Numbered from the stretch's first letter, positions 1-9,829 are shown. The stretch: DNA of 64,000 nucleotides from Paenibacillus pasadenensis (GCF_023715725.1 NZ_JAMBOT010000001.1:620001-684000), one strand, 5' to 3'. Notes: a model not told the origin generated them from the sequence alone. Program-made: numbers and translations.

Positions 1-580
1 CTACAACCAGCACGATCCGGCTGCCTTCGGGCACTCCGAGCGAGGCATAACCTTTACCTCGATTCGCCTTTACAACTGGTGAGGCACATGGATTGCCCGC
101 ATAAATCGTCCGTTTGGCCTTGCCAAAATGCGGCATAGAAGACTCAAAGCTGACTGCAACGCAATCCGCATACCTCGCCAAAAACTTGTTCGTCAAACCC
201 GGCACGACATTCTGCTCATGCACAAGCGTCGGAATGCCAAGCTTGGCAGCAGCGTATACAACCGGTCCGCATACATAGCCGCCGGTGCCGACGACAACAT
301 CCGGCTTAAACTCGCGAAGCAGCTCCTTGGAGCGGCGCACGCCCTGAAAAAAACGCAGCACGGTGCGCACATTATCCATGGACAGCTTGCGGCGGAAGCC
401 GCTTATTTCTACAGCTTCAAAACGCAGGCCGGCCTCGGGCACAATGCGGCTCTCCAGCCCCTTCGAGGTTCCAATATAGAGCAGCTCCGTCCGGCTGTCT
501 TCCTGCTGCAGCTGCCTGCCAACGGCCAGGGCAGGGTAGATGTGGCCCCCCGTCCCTCCGCCGGTAAGTACGATTCGCAC
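1..580 (-). CDS. murG: UDP-GlcNAc:lipid I GlcNAc transferase MurG (partial, cut by left edge)
   Basis: MurG transfers GlcNAc from UDP-GlcNAc to lipid I at the inner membrane face, making lipid II. The first 193 codons are present. The N-terminus reads VRIVLTGGGTGGHIYPALAV, the glycine-rich loop of GT28 enzymes, and further on are GTGGYVCGPVVYAA and HEQNVVPGLTNK, both typical of MurG. The start is GTG at 580, preceded by GAGGTG; it lies 5 bp after the spoVE/ftsW stop, so the genes are translationally close. The C-terminal UDP-GlcNAc-binding half lies outside the window. Confidence 0.95.
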   Translation of the reverse strand, partial: MRIVLTGGGTGGHIYPALAVGRQLQQEDSRTELLYIGTSKGLESRIVPEAGLRFEAVEISGFRRKLSMDNVRTVLRFFQGVRRSKELLREFKPDVVVGTGGYVCGPVVYAAAKLGIPTLVHEQNVVPGLTNKFLARYADCVAVSFESSMPHFGKAKRTIYAGNPCASPVVKANRGKGYASLGVPEGSRIVLVV

Positions 581-585
581 GGGAT

Positions 586-1683
586 TCACCTCGAATAACG
601 GGATAGGTTAAGCAAAATGCCAAGCGCCGTCAAAAGCAGCGTCAATGAAGAGCCGCCGTAGCTGACTAGAGGCAGTGTAATTCCGGTAACCGGCATCAGC
701 CCGATTACAACGCCGATGTTGATCAGCACCTGCACCGCTACAATGCCGGTAATGCCGGCGGCGAGCAGACTGCCAAAGGAATCCGGCGCATAAATCGCCG
801 CCCGCATCCCCCGCCACACAAGAATGAGGAACAGCACGATTAACAGCGAACCGCCGATAAAACCCATTTCCTCGGCCAGAATGGAAAAAATAAAATCCGT
901 CTGCGGCTCCGGCAAGTAGCTGTACTTCTGGCGGCTCATCCCAAGGCCGAGCCCGACCAGGCCGCCAGGGGCAATCGCATAAAGCGACTGGATAATCTGG
1001 TAGCCGGAGCCGAGCGGGTCTGACCACGGGTCCATAAAGGAGGTAATCCGAGCAAGCCGGTAAGGCGCCGCCAAAATCAGGCCGACAAGCCCGAGAGCTC
1101 CGATGGCAGCCAGCCCGCCGAGATGTTTGAGCTGAGCCCCGGCTACGAACAGCACGATCAGCGAAGCTCCCATCATGACCGAGCCCGTGCCGAGATCAGG
1201 CTGAAGCATGATCAGGCCAAAAGCCGTGCCCATCAGCGCCAGCGGGGGCAAAAGTCCTTTTGTAAACTGCGTAACACGCTGCTGGTTATCGGACAAAAGC
1301 TTGGACAGAAACAAGATCATGCCAAGCTTCATGAACTCCGAGGGCTGAATGCCGAAGGAGCTGATGCCGAGCCAGCTGCGCGCGCCGCCCCGCACAGCGC
1401 CGATGCCCGGAATCAATACAAGCACGAGCAGCGCAAAACAAATCAGCAGCAGCGGCTTGGCGTATTTTTTCCAAACGTGATAATCCATGTTGGCCGTGAA
1501 CACCATGGCGCCGATGCCGAGCGCGGCAAACAGCGTCTGACGCTTCACATAGTAAAATTTGTCGCCAAAATCTTGAAAGGCCCGCACTGCGCTCGCACTA
1601 TAAACCATGATCAGCCCGATGGTTAAAATGAGCGCGATGGAAACGATGAGCCACACGTCGGGAGCGGACCGGGCTTTGGGCAT
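586..1683 (-). CDS. spoVE: SEDS-family peptidoglycan polymerase SpoVE/FtsW
   Basis: A 365-aa polytopic membrane protein of the SEDS family, the glycosyltransferases that polymerise lipid II with a partner class B PBP. About ten hydrophobic segments are visible, with the family landmarks GGARSWLGISSFGIQPSEFMK around residue 100 and GLMPVTGITLPLVSYGGSS near the C-terminus. In B. subtilis the copy between murD and murG is the sporulation protein SpoVE and FtsW is encoded elsewhere. Position favours SpoVE here, but sequence alone does not exclude FtsW. The SpoVD-like PBP in the same cluster is the likely partner. Confidence 0.9.
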   Translation of the reverse strand: MPKARSAPDVWLIVSIALILTIGLIMVYSASAVRAFQDFGDKFYYVKRQTLFAALGIGAMVFTANMDYHVWKKYAKPLLLICFALLVLVLIPGIGAVRGGARSWLGISSFGIQPSEFMKLGMILFLSKLLSDNQQRVTQFTKGLLPPLALMGTAFGLIMLQPDLGTGSVMMGASLIVLFVAGAQLKHLGGLAAIGALGLVGLILAAPYRLARITSFMDPWSDPLGSGYQIIQSLYAIAPGGLVGLGLGMSRQKYSYLPEPQTDFIFSILAEEMGFIGGSLLIVLFLILVWRGMRAAIYAPDSFGSLLAAGITGIVAVQVLINIGVVIGLMPVTGITLPLVSYGGSSLTLLLTALGILLNLSRYSR

Positions 1684-1726
1684 GACGCAACACCTCTAGC
1701 GTGGAAAGTAGGGACGAGCCCCCTAC

Positions 1727-3175
1727 TTACAAGGTATGCGCCGAATCCTTAAACATGCGCCCGCGAACTTCATAGGAAGGGTACATATCCCAGCTTGCGC
1801 AGGCGGGCGACAGCAGCACGGCGTCGCCCGGCTCGGCCAGAACCGCCGCCGCGCGCACCGCTCGAGAAATTGCGGATTCGGCGTCATCTCCAGCATCGAC
1901 CACGAGGCTGGCGCTCATACCCGCCAGCTCCGCAACATGCGCGAGCTTATGCCGCGTCTGTCCGACCAGCACGAGCCCCTTAATGCCACTTCTGAACAGC
2001 GGCAGCAGCTCCATATAATCGGAGCCCCGGTCCAGGCCGCCGGCGATCAGCACAATCGGCTGTTTCAAAGAGCCCACGGCCATCGCCGTTGCCGTCGGGT
2101 TCGTCGCTTTGGAGTCGTTGTAGTACCGCACTCCGTTAACCTCACGAACGAACTCCAGACGATGCTCCACTGCGTTGAATTCCCGTAGCGGCGCGGCGAG
2201 AGCAGCCGGCTCCGCGCCGACGGCCAGGCAGGCTGCAGCAGCGGCAAGCGCATTGGCTGTGTTATGGCGGCCCGGAATACCCAGCTCTGCTACAGAAAGC
2301 AGCACTGTTGCCGCCCCGGAGCCGTCCCGATACACAATGCGGCGTTCCGGCTCTTGGCCAAACGATTCCGGACGGCTTTGCTGCGCGCCAATGCGCTCAT
2401 ATGGCGGATCAACGAATACTCCCGTCTCCAGCCGCTGCGTCAGCGAAAATGGAAGCTTGCGGGAAAGCAGCCGCGCTGCGATTTCTGAACAAACCGGATC
2501 ATCGGCGTTAAGTATCGCCGTATCCTCTTCCGTCTGATTGGCAAACAGCTTTGCCTTGGATGCCACATAGTCTTCCATGGAGCCGTGATAATCCAGATGC
2601 GTCTCCGCAACGTTCAGCAGCAGCGCAACGCGCGGCCGGAAGGACGAAGTGCCTTTAAGCTGGAAGCTGCTAAGCTCCGCTACGAGCACATTGTCCGCAG
2701 CCGCCTCCTCTGCCGCTTCGCACAGCGGCCGTCCGATGTTTCCGGCAACGATCGGCTTCAGGCCAGCAGCCTGCAGCATTTCGCCAATCCAGGTCGTCGT
2801 CGTCGTTTTACCGTTTGAGCCGGTAATACCGATAATCGGAGCGGCCGACAACTGTCCGGCCACCTCCACCTCCGTCACAATTTCAACCCCGAGCGAAAGC
2901 GCGGCTGCGACAGGCGGAGCGCTGTACGGAATCCCAGGGTTTTTCACCAATAACGCGGTCGTTGAAACAACCAAATCCTGGGGATGCCCGCCGCAAATAA
3001 CTTCGATGCCGAGCTGTTCCAGCTCCGCCGCTTCCGGGCTCTCTTCTCTCGTTTTGCGGTCATTGACAACTACGTCCGCACCGAGCTTATGAAACAGCTT
3101 CGCAACTGCAACTCCGCTGCGCGCAAGTCCGAGCACAACAACTTTTCGACCGCGATATAAAGATGGATGATCCAT
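1727..3175 (-). CDS. murD: UDP-N-acetylmuramoyl-L-alanine--D-glutamate ligase MurD
   Basis: Cytoplasmic Mur ligase adding D-Glu to UDP-MurNAc-L-Ala. The frame is open upstream to 3358, but the real start is ATG at 3175: it follows AAGGAGAGG at good spacing and gives MDHPSLYRGRKVVVLGLARS, the usual MurD N-terminus (482 aa). The ATP loop is GITGSNGKTTTTTWIGEM (about residue 120); NDSKATNP lies in the C-terminal domain. It sits between mraY and spoVE, with about 43 bp to spoVE. Confidence 0.95.
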   Translation of the reverse strand: MDHPSLYRGRKVVVLGLARSGVAVAKLFHKLGADVVVNDRKTREESPEAAELEQLGIEVICGGHPQDLVVSTTALLVKNPGIPYSAPPVAAALSLGVEIVTEVEVAGQLSAAPIIGITGSNGKTTTTTWIGEMLQAAGLKPIVAGNIGRPLCEAAEEAAADNVLVAELSSFQLKGTSSFRPRVALLLNVAETHLDYHGSMEDYVASKAKLFANQTEEDTAILNADDPVCSEIAARLLSRKLPFSLTQRLETGVFVDPPYERIGAQQSRPESFGQEPERRIVYRDGSGAATVLLSVAELGIPGRHNTANALAAAAACLAVGAEPAALAAPLREFNAVEHRLEFVREVNGVRYYNDSKATNPTATAMAVGSLKQPIVLIAGGLDRGSDYMELLPLFRSGIKGLVLVGQTRHKLAHVAELAGMSASLVVDAGDDAESAISRAVRAAAVLAEPGDAVLLSPACASWDMYPSYEVRGRMFKDSAHTL

Positions 3176-3251
3176 CCAAATCCTCTCCTTATGCAGCAAA
3201 ACGGCTTGGCCGTCCCGGAGGACGGCTGGCCGTTTGCGTAAAAAATGAAAT

Positions 3252-4220
3252 TCAGCCTCCGCTAATGCGGTAAAGCGCCAGACCGGCTGCTGCAAACACA
3301 AGTCCGACAGCCCAAAACACGGTAACGACCTTCCATTCCGACCATCCCGACAGCTCAAAATGATGATGAATCGGACTCATACGGAAAATTCGCTTGCCGC
3401 GCAGCTTGAACGATCCGACCTGCAGAATAACGGAAATCATTTCGATGACAAAAACGCCGCCGATCAGAATGAGCAAAATTTCCGTTTTGGTCAGAATCGC
3501 CGCTGCCGCCAGTCCGCCGCCGATGCCGAGCGAGCCCGAATCTCCCATGAACACCTTGGCGGGATGCGCATTAAAAATAAGAAAGCCAAGTACCGCGCCG
3601 ACCAGGGCGGCTGTAAAAATGGCGCTCTCATGCTCCGTCGCCTGCATGGCGATAATCGTAAATGCGCCCGCAGCGATAGCGCTCGTACCGGCCAAAAGGC
3701 CGTCCACCCCGTCGGTGAAGTTCACCGCATTGGTCGTGCCAAAAAAGATAATGATGACAAACGGATAATAGAACCATCCAAAATCCAGGCTGAAATGTGT
3801 TCCTGGAATGCCGATTGCCGTACTGTGATCCATCTGGTATAGCAGCACGCACACGATAATGCTGAACAGCAGCTGCCCGAATAGCTTCTGTTTCGCTGTC
3901 AGGCCAAGCGAGCGCTTCATCACAATTTTAATGTAATCGTCCATAAAACCGACAAGCCCGAAGCCGAGCGCGCCGATGAGGAGCACCCAGAACTCCGTCG
4001 TTTTTTCGGAAAAGCGTAAAAAAGCGACAGTCACCGCCAGCAAAATAATGATGCCGCCCATCGTCGGGGTTCCCGACTTTTTGAGATGAGTCTGCGGCCC
4101 GTCCGTGCGTACCTGCTGTCCGAATTTCAAACGGCGCAGCAGCGGGATGCAGAGCGGTCCCAGTATGACTGAGAGCAGGAATGAAACCCCGATTGTCATT
4201 AAGATGACCAACATGTCCAT
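3252..4220 (-). CDS. mraY: Phospho-N-acetylmuramoyl-pentapeptide transferase MraY
   Basis: Integral membrane enzyme that moves phospho-MurNAc-pentapeptide onto undecaprenyl phosphate, forming lipid I. It has 322 aa and about ten membrane segments. Family motifs are KKSGTPTMGGI near residue 48, the aspartate-rich FMDDYIKI, NFTDGVDGLLAG and the C-terminal MSPIHHHFELSGWSEWKVV histidine loop. The start at 4220 lies 19 bp after the murF stop. Confidence 0.97.
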   Translation of the reverse strand: MDMLVILMTIGVSFLLSVILGPLCIPLLRRLKFGQQVRTDGPQTHLKKSGTPTMGGIIILLAVTVAFLRFSEKTTEFWVLLIGALGFGLVGFMDDYIKIVMKRSLGLTAKQKLFGQLLFSIIVCVLLYQMDHSTAIGIPGTHFSLDFGWFYYPFVIIIFFGTTNAVNFTDGVDGLLAGTSAIAAGAFTIIAMQATEHESAIFTAALVGAVLGFLIFNAHPAKVFMGDSGSLGIGGGLAAAAILTKTEILLILIGGVFVIEMISVILQVGSFKLRGKRIFRMSPIHHHFELSGWSEWKVVTVFWAVGLVFAAAGLALYRISGG

Positions 4221-4239
4221 TGCCTTCCACCTTGCCGCA

Positions 4240-5784
4240 TCAGCGCTGGAGCGCTTCTACGACCCTTTCCATATGCATCGAGCGGGAGCCTTTGACAAGC
4301 ACCAGATCGCTGGCGTCCAGCTCCGCTTTTAACGCTTCAATTAATTGCTCCTGCGAGTCAAAATGGCGCACTGCCTGCGCGGCAAGCGGCCCAAACGACT
4401 CGGCGGCTCCCTGCGATGTAAACACCGACAGATCCCCGCAAGTATACACGGCATCCGCTTTGTCAGGCGTTATATAAGCGCCTGTGCTGCGGTGCAGCTC
4501 TTCCTCCGTATCGCCAAGCTCCCGCATATCGGAGAGCACGATCCATTTGCGGCGGTAGCCGTCCAGTCCGGCGACCAGGTCCACGGCCGCACGCACCGCC
4601 GTCGGATTGGCGTTGTAGGCGTCATTCAGAATCATTGCTCCGCCCGCAGCGGCGACCGGCTGAATTCTCATGCCGGTCAGCTTCATCGTGCGCAGCCCTG
4701 CAGCAATGGCTTCGGCGGGAACGCCGCAGGCCGTCGCGGCAGCAATCGCAGCCAGCGCATTATGCACGTTGTGGCCGCCCGGAACCGGAATATCGATGCG
4801 AACCTGAGGGAAACACTCGCCTCCTGCTTCGCAGCTCTCCGTCAGCGCCGCCGCCTGAGCCGGAGCGGAGCTCAGACGGAATCCTGCCGCAGGGCCGACC
4901 TTGATGGTGAAGCTGCTGGACAGCGCGCCGATCTCGATGCCGGCTCCGCGCCAGTCGCTGCGCGGCGAAGCGCCGAAGGTGCGCACCTGCGCGCCCTCCG
5001 GCAGCGTGGCGCGCGACAGCTCCGCCGCAATGAGCGGCTCGTCGGCGCTCACCAGCAGCAATCCGCCGGGTTGCAGCCCTTCGGCAATTTCCATTTTGGC
5101 GCGGGCGATCATCTCCCGCGAACCCAGCTGCAGCAAATGAGCGTCGCCGATATTCGTAATAATCGCAATATCCGGCTTGGCAATCTGCGTCAGCAGCGCG
5201 ATTTCACGCAGGCCGCTCATGCCCATCTCCAGGACTGCGGCTTCCGTATTCTCCGAAAGCGCCAGAACGGTGAGCGGCAGGCCGATATGATTGTTAAGGT
5301 TGCCGGCCGTTTTATGCACGCGCATGACAGAGCCAAGCGCGGCTGCCGTCATGTCCTTTGTCGTCGTTTTGCCGTTGCTGCCCGTAATGCCAATAATAAT
5401 GGCGCTTAGCTCGCTGCGGTAGGCGGACGCCAGATTTTGCAGCGCCTCCAGCGGATCCTCCACCAGCACGAGCGGTTTGCCCGCCAGCGAGACCGGCAGC
5501 TCATGGTCCAGGCTCCAGAATGCGGCTGCCGCACCTTGGCGGAACGCTGCCTCCACATAGTCGTGTCCGTCAAACGAATCCCCGCACAGCGGGACGAACA
5601 GAGCTCCCGCGCAATCGCTGCGCGAATCGGTCGTAACTCCCTTTATAAGCGGATCGCGCCAGCCGCCGGGAGGCAGGCCTCCGGCATGCTCTCCTTCGGC
5701 CGCTTCCTCCGGCGTATTTATGTAACCGGGCCCCATGCGGCCCGAACTCATCTCGGCGATTTCACTAAGCTTGCGTGTTATCAA
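4240..5784 (-). CDS. murF: UDP-MurNAc-tripeptide--D-Ala-D-Ala ligase MurF
   Basis: Adds D-Ala-D-Ala to UDP-MurNAc-tripeptide, the last cytoplasmic precursor step. It has 514 aa; the N-terminal domain carries GVTTDSRSDCAGALFVPL, the ATP loop is GITGSNGKTTTKDM, and LNDAYNANPTAVRAAVDL is the C-terminal signature. A low-complexity insert of about 25 residues at 15-40 (rich in Gly, Pro, Glu) is unusual. Its ATG overlaps the murE stop by 4 bp (5781-5784), implying translational coupling. B. subtilis keeps murF outside the dcw cluster, beside ddl; here it lies between murE and mraY. Confidence 0.96.
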   Translation of the reverse strand: MITRKLSEIAEMSSGRMGPGYINTPEEAAEGEHAGGLPPGGWRDPLIKGVTTDSRSDCAGALFVPLCGDSFDGHDYVEAAFRQGAAAAFWSLDHELPVSLAGKPLVLVEDPLEALQNLASAYRSELSAIIIGITGSNGKTTTKDMTAAALGSVMRVHKTAGNLNNHIGLPLTVLALSENTEAAVLEMGMSGLREIALLTQIAKPDIAIITNIGDAHLLQLGSREMIARAKMEIAEGLQPGGLLLVSADEPLIAAELSRATLPEGAQVRTFGASPRSDWRGAGIEIGALSSSFTIKVGPAAGFRLSSAPAQAAALTESCEAGGECFPQVRIDIPVPGGHNVHNALAAIAAATACGVPAEAIAAGLRTMKLTGMRIQPVAAAGGAMILNDAYNANPTAVRAAVDLVAGLDGYRRKWIVLSDMRELGDTEEELHRSTGAYITPDKADAVYTCGDLSVFTSQGAAESFGPLAAQAVRHFDSQEQLIEALKAELDASDLVLVKGSRSMHMERVVEALQR

Positions 5785-7259
5785 TTGCGGATTCCCCTTA
5801 TAGCGTCTTGGGCGGCCAGCCTGTCATCAAAATCATGCGTCACCTTGCCGATAATCTGATAGGTTTCATGGCCCTTCCCCGCAATCAATACTACATCTCC
5901 GGGGCTTGCCATTTCAACCGCTTTTTCAATGGCTGCACGGCGGTCTACCTGAAGCTCATAGCGCTCCTGCGGCACATTCGCCTTCTGCAGTCCAACTTCG
6001 ATATCGAGCAAAATCGTCTCCGGATTTTCCGTGCGCGGATTGTCGGAGGTAACAATGGTGTAATCGGAATACCGCGATGCGATTTCGCCCATAATCGGAC
6101 GTTTTGTCCGGTCGCGGTCCCCGCCGCAGCCAAATACGGTAATGACGCGATGCTCGGCGAATTCGCGCACGGCCTTCAGCACATTTTCCAGACCGTCCGG
6201 CGTATGCGCATAATCGACGATGACGGCAAAATCCTGCCCGGCATTAACCGATTCCACCCTTCCCGGCACTCCGGGTACGGACTCCAGACTCGCTTTTACA
6301 GCCTCCAGCGAAACGCCTTCCAGCAGCCCGGCGCTAATGGCGGCGAGAGCGTTATACACATTGAACTTGCCGACCATCTGCAGCGTGATATCCGTCTCCC
6401 CGGCAAAACTGCTTACGTGGAAAGAGGTGCCGCCCGCTGTAATGCGAATATTGGATGCCTGCACATCGGCAGGCGAGTCCACGCCATAGGTGACAACTTC
6501 CGCAGCCGTCAGCTGCTTGTAACGCTCCGCTGCCGGATCGTCGGCATTCAGCACAGCAAAAGAGCTTTCGTTGCCGTAACTGTTGCCAAGACGCGAGAAG
6601 AGCAGGCCCTTGGCTTCGCGGTAAACGTCCATCGTCCCGTGATAGTCCAGGTGATCCTGCGTCAAATTCGTAAATATGGCGGTCCGGTAATGAACCCCTT
6701 TAACCCGGCCCTGCTCCAGCGCATGGGAGGATACCTCCATCGCAACATGGGTCGTGCCGGCATCCCGCATCGCTGCCAGATCCCGCTGCAAATCCAGCGC
6801 TTCCGGCGTCGTGCCGCTCATCGGATAAGACTGTCCCGCATAGCGCATCTCGATTGTTCCGATAACGCCAGGGCGGGAGCCGTTGTCGGCAAGAATGCGT
6901 TCAATGAGATAGGTTGTCGTCGTTTTGCCGTTTGTTCCCGTCACGCCGATTACGCTTAAGGAGCGGCTCGGATGTCCGTAAAAATAATCCGCCAGCACCG
7001 CCATCGCATGGCGGCTGCTGCCTGTAACAAGCTGCGGCACGTCCAGCTGCAGCGGGCGCTCCACCACAAGCGCGGACGCTCCGGCAGCGACCGCCTGAGC
7101 CGCAAAATCATGCCCGTCGACCGTATGGCCCGGCAGGCAAAGGAACAGGTCCCCGGGCTTTACCGCCCGGGAATCCCTCTCTACTCTAGTAATTTCCGTC
7201 GCTCCGTCTCCGATGAGACGGGCGGTTCTTAGCTGTGATGCCAACTGTTCCAAACGCAT
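5781..7259 (-). CDS. murE: UDP-MurNAc-L-Ala-D-Glu--meso-diaminopimelate ligase MurE
   Basis: Adds the third stem-peptide residue. It has 492 aa; the ATP loop is GVTGTNGKTTTTYLIERI (about residue 105) and HTPDGLENVL with GCGGDRDRTKRP follow. The motif TSDNPRTE contains DNPR, which in this family marks meso-diaminopimelate rather than lysine specificity, so the wall is predicted to be of the A1-gamma type. It overlaps murF by 4 bp and is 79 bp from the spoVD stop. Confidence 0.97.
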   Translation of the reverse strand: MRLEQLASQLRTARLIGDGATEITRVERDSRAVKPGDLFLCLPGHTVDGHDFAAQAVAAGASALVVERPLQLDVPQLVTGSSRHAMAVLADYFYGHPSRSLSVIGVTGTNGKTTTTYLIERILADNGSRPGVIGTIEMRYAGQSYPMSGTTPEALDLQRDLAAMRDAGTTHVAMEVSSHALEQGRVKGVHYRTAIFTNLTQDHLDYHGTMDVYREAKGLLFSRLGNSYGNESSFAVLNADDPAAERYKQLTAAEVVTYGVDSPADVQASNIRITAGGTSFHVSSFAGETDITLQMVGKFNVYNALAAISAGLLEGVSLEAVKASLESVPGVPGRVESVNAGQDFAVIVDYAHTPDGLENVLKAVREFAEHRVITVFGCGGDRDRTKRPIMGEIASRYSDYTIVTSDNPRTENPETILLDIEVGLQKANVPQERYELQVDRRAAIEKAVEMASPGDVVLIAGKGHETYQIIGKVTHDFDDRLAAQDAIRGIRN

Positions 7260-7338
7260 CTCTGCTCTCTCCTCTCTGAATGCGTTAAAAGCTCAATGAA
7301 AATACCCGCTCCGCAAAGGCTTTGTATTCACCAGCCTT

Positions 7339-9294
7339 TTAATGGCCGTGTCCATCTCCGGCAGACGGAGGCAGGTCGGCGTCGCTTCCCAAATAAATCC
7401 GGATGGTCGAGCCTTTGTCCACTCGCGCGCCCGCTTCCGGCGCTTGACGGATAACCGTGTTCCCGCTGCCTGCGGAAGCGAGATTAAAGTTCATATTCAT
7501 ATCCTCGTAAATATCCGATACCGATTTGCCGACGAGATTAGGCACGGTGACCATTGCCGTCTCGCCGTACTTGTATTTTTTGCCGATCTGCTTCGAGCTC
7601 TTGGGAACGCCCATATATTGAAGCGAATCCTCCATAATGCCCTTTACGATCGGAGCGGCTACAACGCCGCCGAACTGGATGCCCTGCGGATTGTCGACGG
7701 CCACATACACGACGATGCGCGGATTGTCAGCCGGAGCGACGCCGATGAACGAGACGATATGCTCGCTCGATGAGTAGCGGCCGTTAATAACCTTTTGCGC
7801 CGTGCCCGTTTTGCCGCCTACCCGGTAGCCGTCCAGAAAAGCGTTGCCGCCCGTACCGAGCGCCACGACGCTTTCAAGCGCTTCGCGTACCTGGGCGCTA
7901 GTCTTTTCGGAGATGACCTTGCGCACCGCTTCAGGCTTGACTTGCTCCACAACCTCGCCGGTTTCGGGATTAACCCAGGCTTTGGCTAACTGCGGCTTGT
8001 AAAGCGTGCCGCCGTTTACCGCTGCTGAAACCGCCGCAATCTGTTGAATCGGCGTTACCGATACGCCCTGACCAAAAGCGGTCGTTGCCAGCTCCACCGG
8101 GCCTACCTGGTTAAGCTTAAACAGAATTCCGTTCTCTTCGCCGCCGATGTCGATACCCGTCTTTTTCCCAAAGCCGAAGTCCTTAATATACTTGAATAGC
8201 GTCTCCTTGCCAAGCCGATTGCCAAGAGCAACAAAGCCCGGATTACAGGAATTCTGCACAACTTCAAGGAACGTCTGGCTTCCGTGCCCGCCTTTTTTCC
8301 AGCAGCGAAGCCGGGCTCCGCCGATCTCTACCGCCCCTGGGTCAAAAAAGCGCTCATTTTTCAGGTTAACCTTGCCTTCCTCAAGCGCTGCAGCCAGCGT
8401 AATGATCTTAAACGTAGATCCGGGCTCGTACGTCATCCAGATCGGCAAAATGCGGTTGTACACCTCAGCAGGGTATTCATTGTACTTGCCGGGCTCAAAC
8501 GTCGGGCGGCTTGCCATGCCAAGCACCTCGCCGGTGTTCGGGTCCATCGCAATCGCGATAGCATTATTCGGCTTATACTTTGTCATCGCCTGGTCCAGCT
8601 CGCGTTCGATGATGCTCTGGATTTGCCGGTCAATCGTCAGCTGCAGGTTCAAACCGTCCGTCGGCTCCGAAAGCTTGTCGGTCGAGCCGGGCATCAGATG
8701 GCCGCTCGCATCGGAAAGATAGGAAACGCTGCCTTTAACGCCTTTTAAATAACTGTCGTATTTTTTCTCCACGCCGGTCAGACCGCCGTCAACTCCAGTA
8801 ATGCCCAAAATGCTGGAGGCCAGCTCGCCGAATGGATAATAACGTTTGTTGTCCTCTGCAATGACGATGCCCGGGAGCTCAAGCTTGCGGACCTCCATCG
8901 CTTTTTCCAGCGATATTTTGCGGCCTTCCGGCTTGATGAACACGCTGCTCGCTCTTTTCTTCAGCAGGCCGAGCAGCTTCTCCTCGGAAACGCCGAGCAC
9001 CGGAGCCAGCTTGCGGGCAGTGCCTTCCTTGTCTTTAATCTGGACAGGAATCGCCACGATCGTCGGCGAGCTGATGTTGTAGGCCAGCTTTTCGCCGTTA
9101 CGATCCGTAATATCGCCTCTCCGGGATGCAAAATCAACCTGGCGTCGCCAGTTATCTTCCGCCTTGGCGGAAAGCTCCCCTCCCCGCACCAGCTGAACGT
9201 AGCCCAGCCGCACAATTAGCGCGCCGAACCCGATCAAAACGATTACCAGCGCCAAGAACAGGCGGCGGCGCAAGGTGACATTGGAAACTTTCAT
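7339..9294 (-). CDS. spoVD: Class B penicillin-binding protein, SpoVD type, one PASTA domain
   Basis: Transpeptidase of 651 aa. One membrane anchor (about residues 11-31) is followed by the PBP dimerisation domain and a transpeptidase domain with SxxK at S293 (PGSTFK), the SxN motif (NSCN) and KTGT (GGKTGTAQK). A single PASTA domain begins at TVPNLVGKSVSDI. Position between pbpB and murE and the single PASTA match B. subtilis SpoVD, required for spore cortex synthesis, probably with the SEDS protein at 586-1683. The start at 9294 follows AGGGGAACGAGCGG. Confidence 0.92.
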   Translation of the reverse strand: MKVSNVTLRRRLFLALVIVLIGFGALIVRLGYVQLVRGGELSAKAEDNWRRQVDFASRRGDITDRNGEKLAYNISSPTIVAIPVQIKDKEGTARKLAPVLGVSEEKLLGLLKKRASSVFIKPEGRKISLEKAMEVRKLELPGIVIAEDNKRYYPFGELASSILGITGVDGGLTGVEKKYDSYLKGVKGSVSYLSDASGHLMPGSTDKLSEPTDGLNLQLTIDRQIQSIIERELDQAMTKYKPNNAIAIAMDPNTGEVLGMASRPTFEPGKYNEYPAEVYNRILPIWMTYEPGSTFKIITLAAALEEGKVNLKNERFFDPGAVEIGGARLRCWKKGGHGSQTFLEVVQNSCNPGFVALGNRLGKETLFKYIKDFGFGKKTGIDIGGEENGILFKLNQVGPVELATTAFGQGVSVTPIQQIAAVSAAVNGGTLYKPQLAKAWVNPETGEVVEQVKPEAVRKVISEKTSAQVREALESVVALGTGGNAFLDGYRVGGKTGTAQKVINGRYSSSEHIVSFIGVAPADNPRIVVYVAVDNPQGIQFGGVVAAPIVKGIMEDSLQYMGVPKSSKQIGKKYKYGETAMVTVPNLVGKSVSDIYEDMNMNFNLASAGSGNTVIRQAPEAGARVDKGSTIRIYLGSDADLPPSAGDGHGH

Positions 9295-9430
9295 CCGCTC
9301 GTTCCCCTCTCACGTTTCTTCTAGGGTGGACAGGTACAGTCTGTCCGTACATGTTACCCTATTCGGAAACGCTCATCGGTAGAACGAGCTAGCCTAGTTC
9401 AAGAGGCGGATGCTAAAACCAACCACTGAC

Positions 9431-9560
9431 AGTGAAAAGAAACCGCTGCGCCAAAGGCCGGCCCTCCGATCGCTGTTGAACTCAGATTTCCTTGAATGAA
9501 TTGCTCCAGAACGGTGGAAATCCGACTTCAAAGGCGAACGCTGCCGCTTCTTGTTTCACT
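9431..9560. repeat. Dispersed intergenic repeat, copy A (about 130 bp, inverted ends)
   Basis: Begins AGTGAAA and ends TTTCACT, an inverted terminal pair. It shares with copy C (33531-33690) the blocks CGCTGCGCCAAAG, CGGCCCTCCGATCGCTGTTG, TTCCTTGAAT, TCCGAC and TCAAAGGCGAACGCTG in the same order. An inner inverted pair GATTTCC / GGAAATC could form a stem. No coding capacity is evident. A partial relative is copy B at 27671-27725. Confidence 0.85.
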
Positions 9561-9689
9561 GAAGGGTCCCGCTTGATCGCAGAGCGCGCCGTTCCCAGGC
9601 GCTCTAGGCCGTACTGATTCATTCAGCCGCTTACAGCTGCGGCAACGATTTCGCCCTTAGCGCAGCGCCAAAGATGAAGCTGGCGCTGA

Positions 9690-9829
9690 GCTCCCCCTTT
9701 ATTAATAAAGGGGGAGCAGGCGGGCCTTGGCGGGACGTCAGCGGAGCGGACGATGCCCTTCTGGAGAAGCGGCAGCGGTTCCCTTGGAGGCGCGGATTCC
9801 TTCCCCTAAGGGGAAGTGGAATCAAGGAA
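9690..9829. repeat. Palindrome-rich non-coding segment
   Basis: Contains a perfect inverted repeat of 12-bp arms (CTCCCCCTTTAT / ATAAAGGGGGAG, 2-bp centre, about 9690-9715). Further on is a nested one: outer arms GGATTCCTT / AAGGAATCC around TTCCCCT / AGGGGAA, about 9785-9825. The first could be a terminator-like stem but lacks a T tract in either direction. The composition resembles a mobile non-autonomous element more than a gene. Confidence 0.5.

Noticed and set aside
9690..9715. 12-bp palindrome as a terminator
   Set aside because: No T tract follows on either strand and the loop is only 2 nt; it is listed as a repeat instead.
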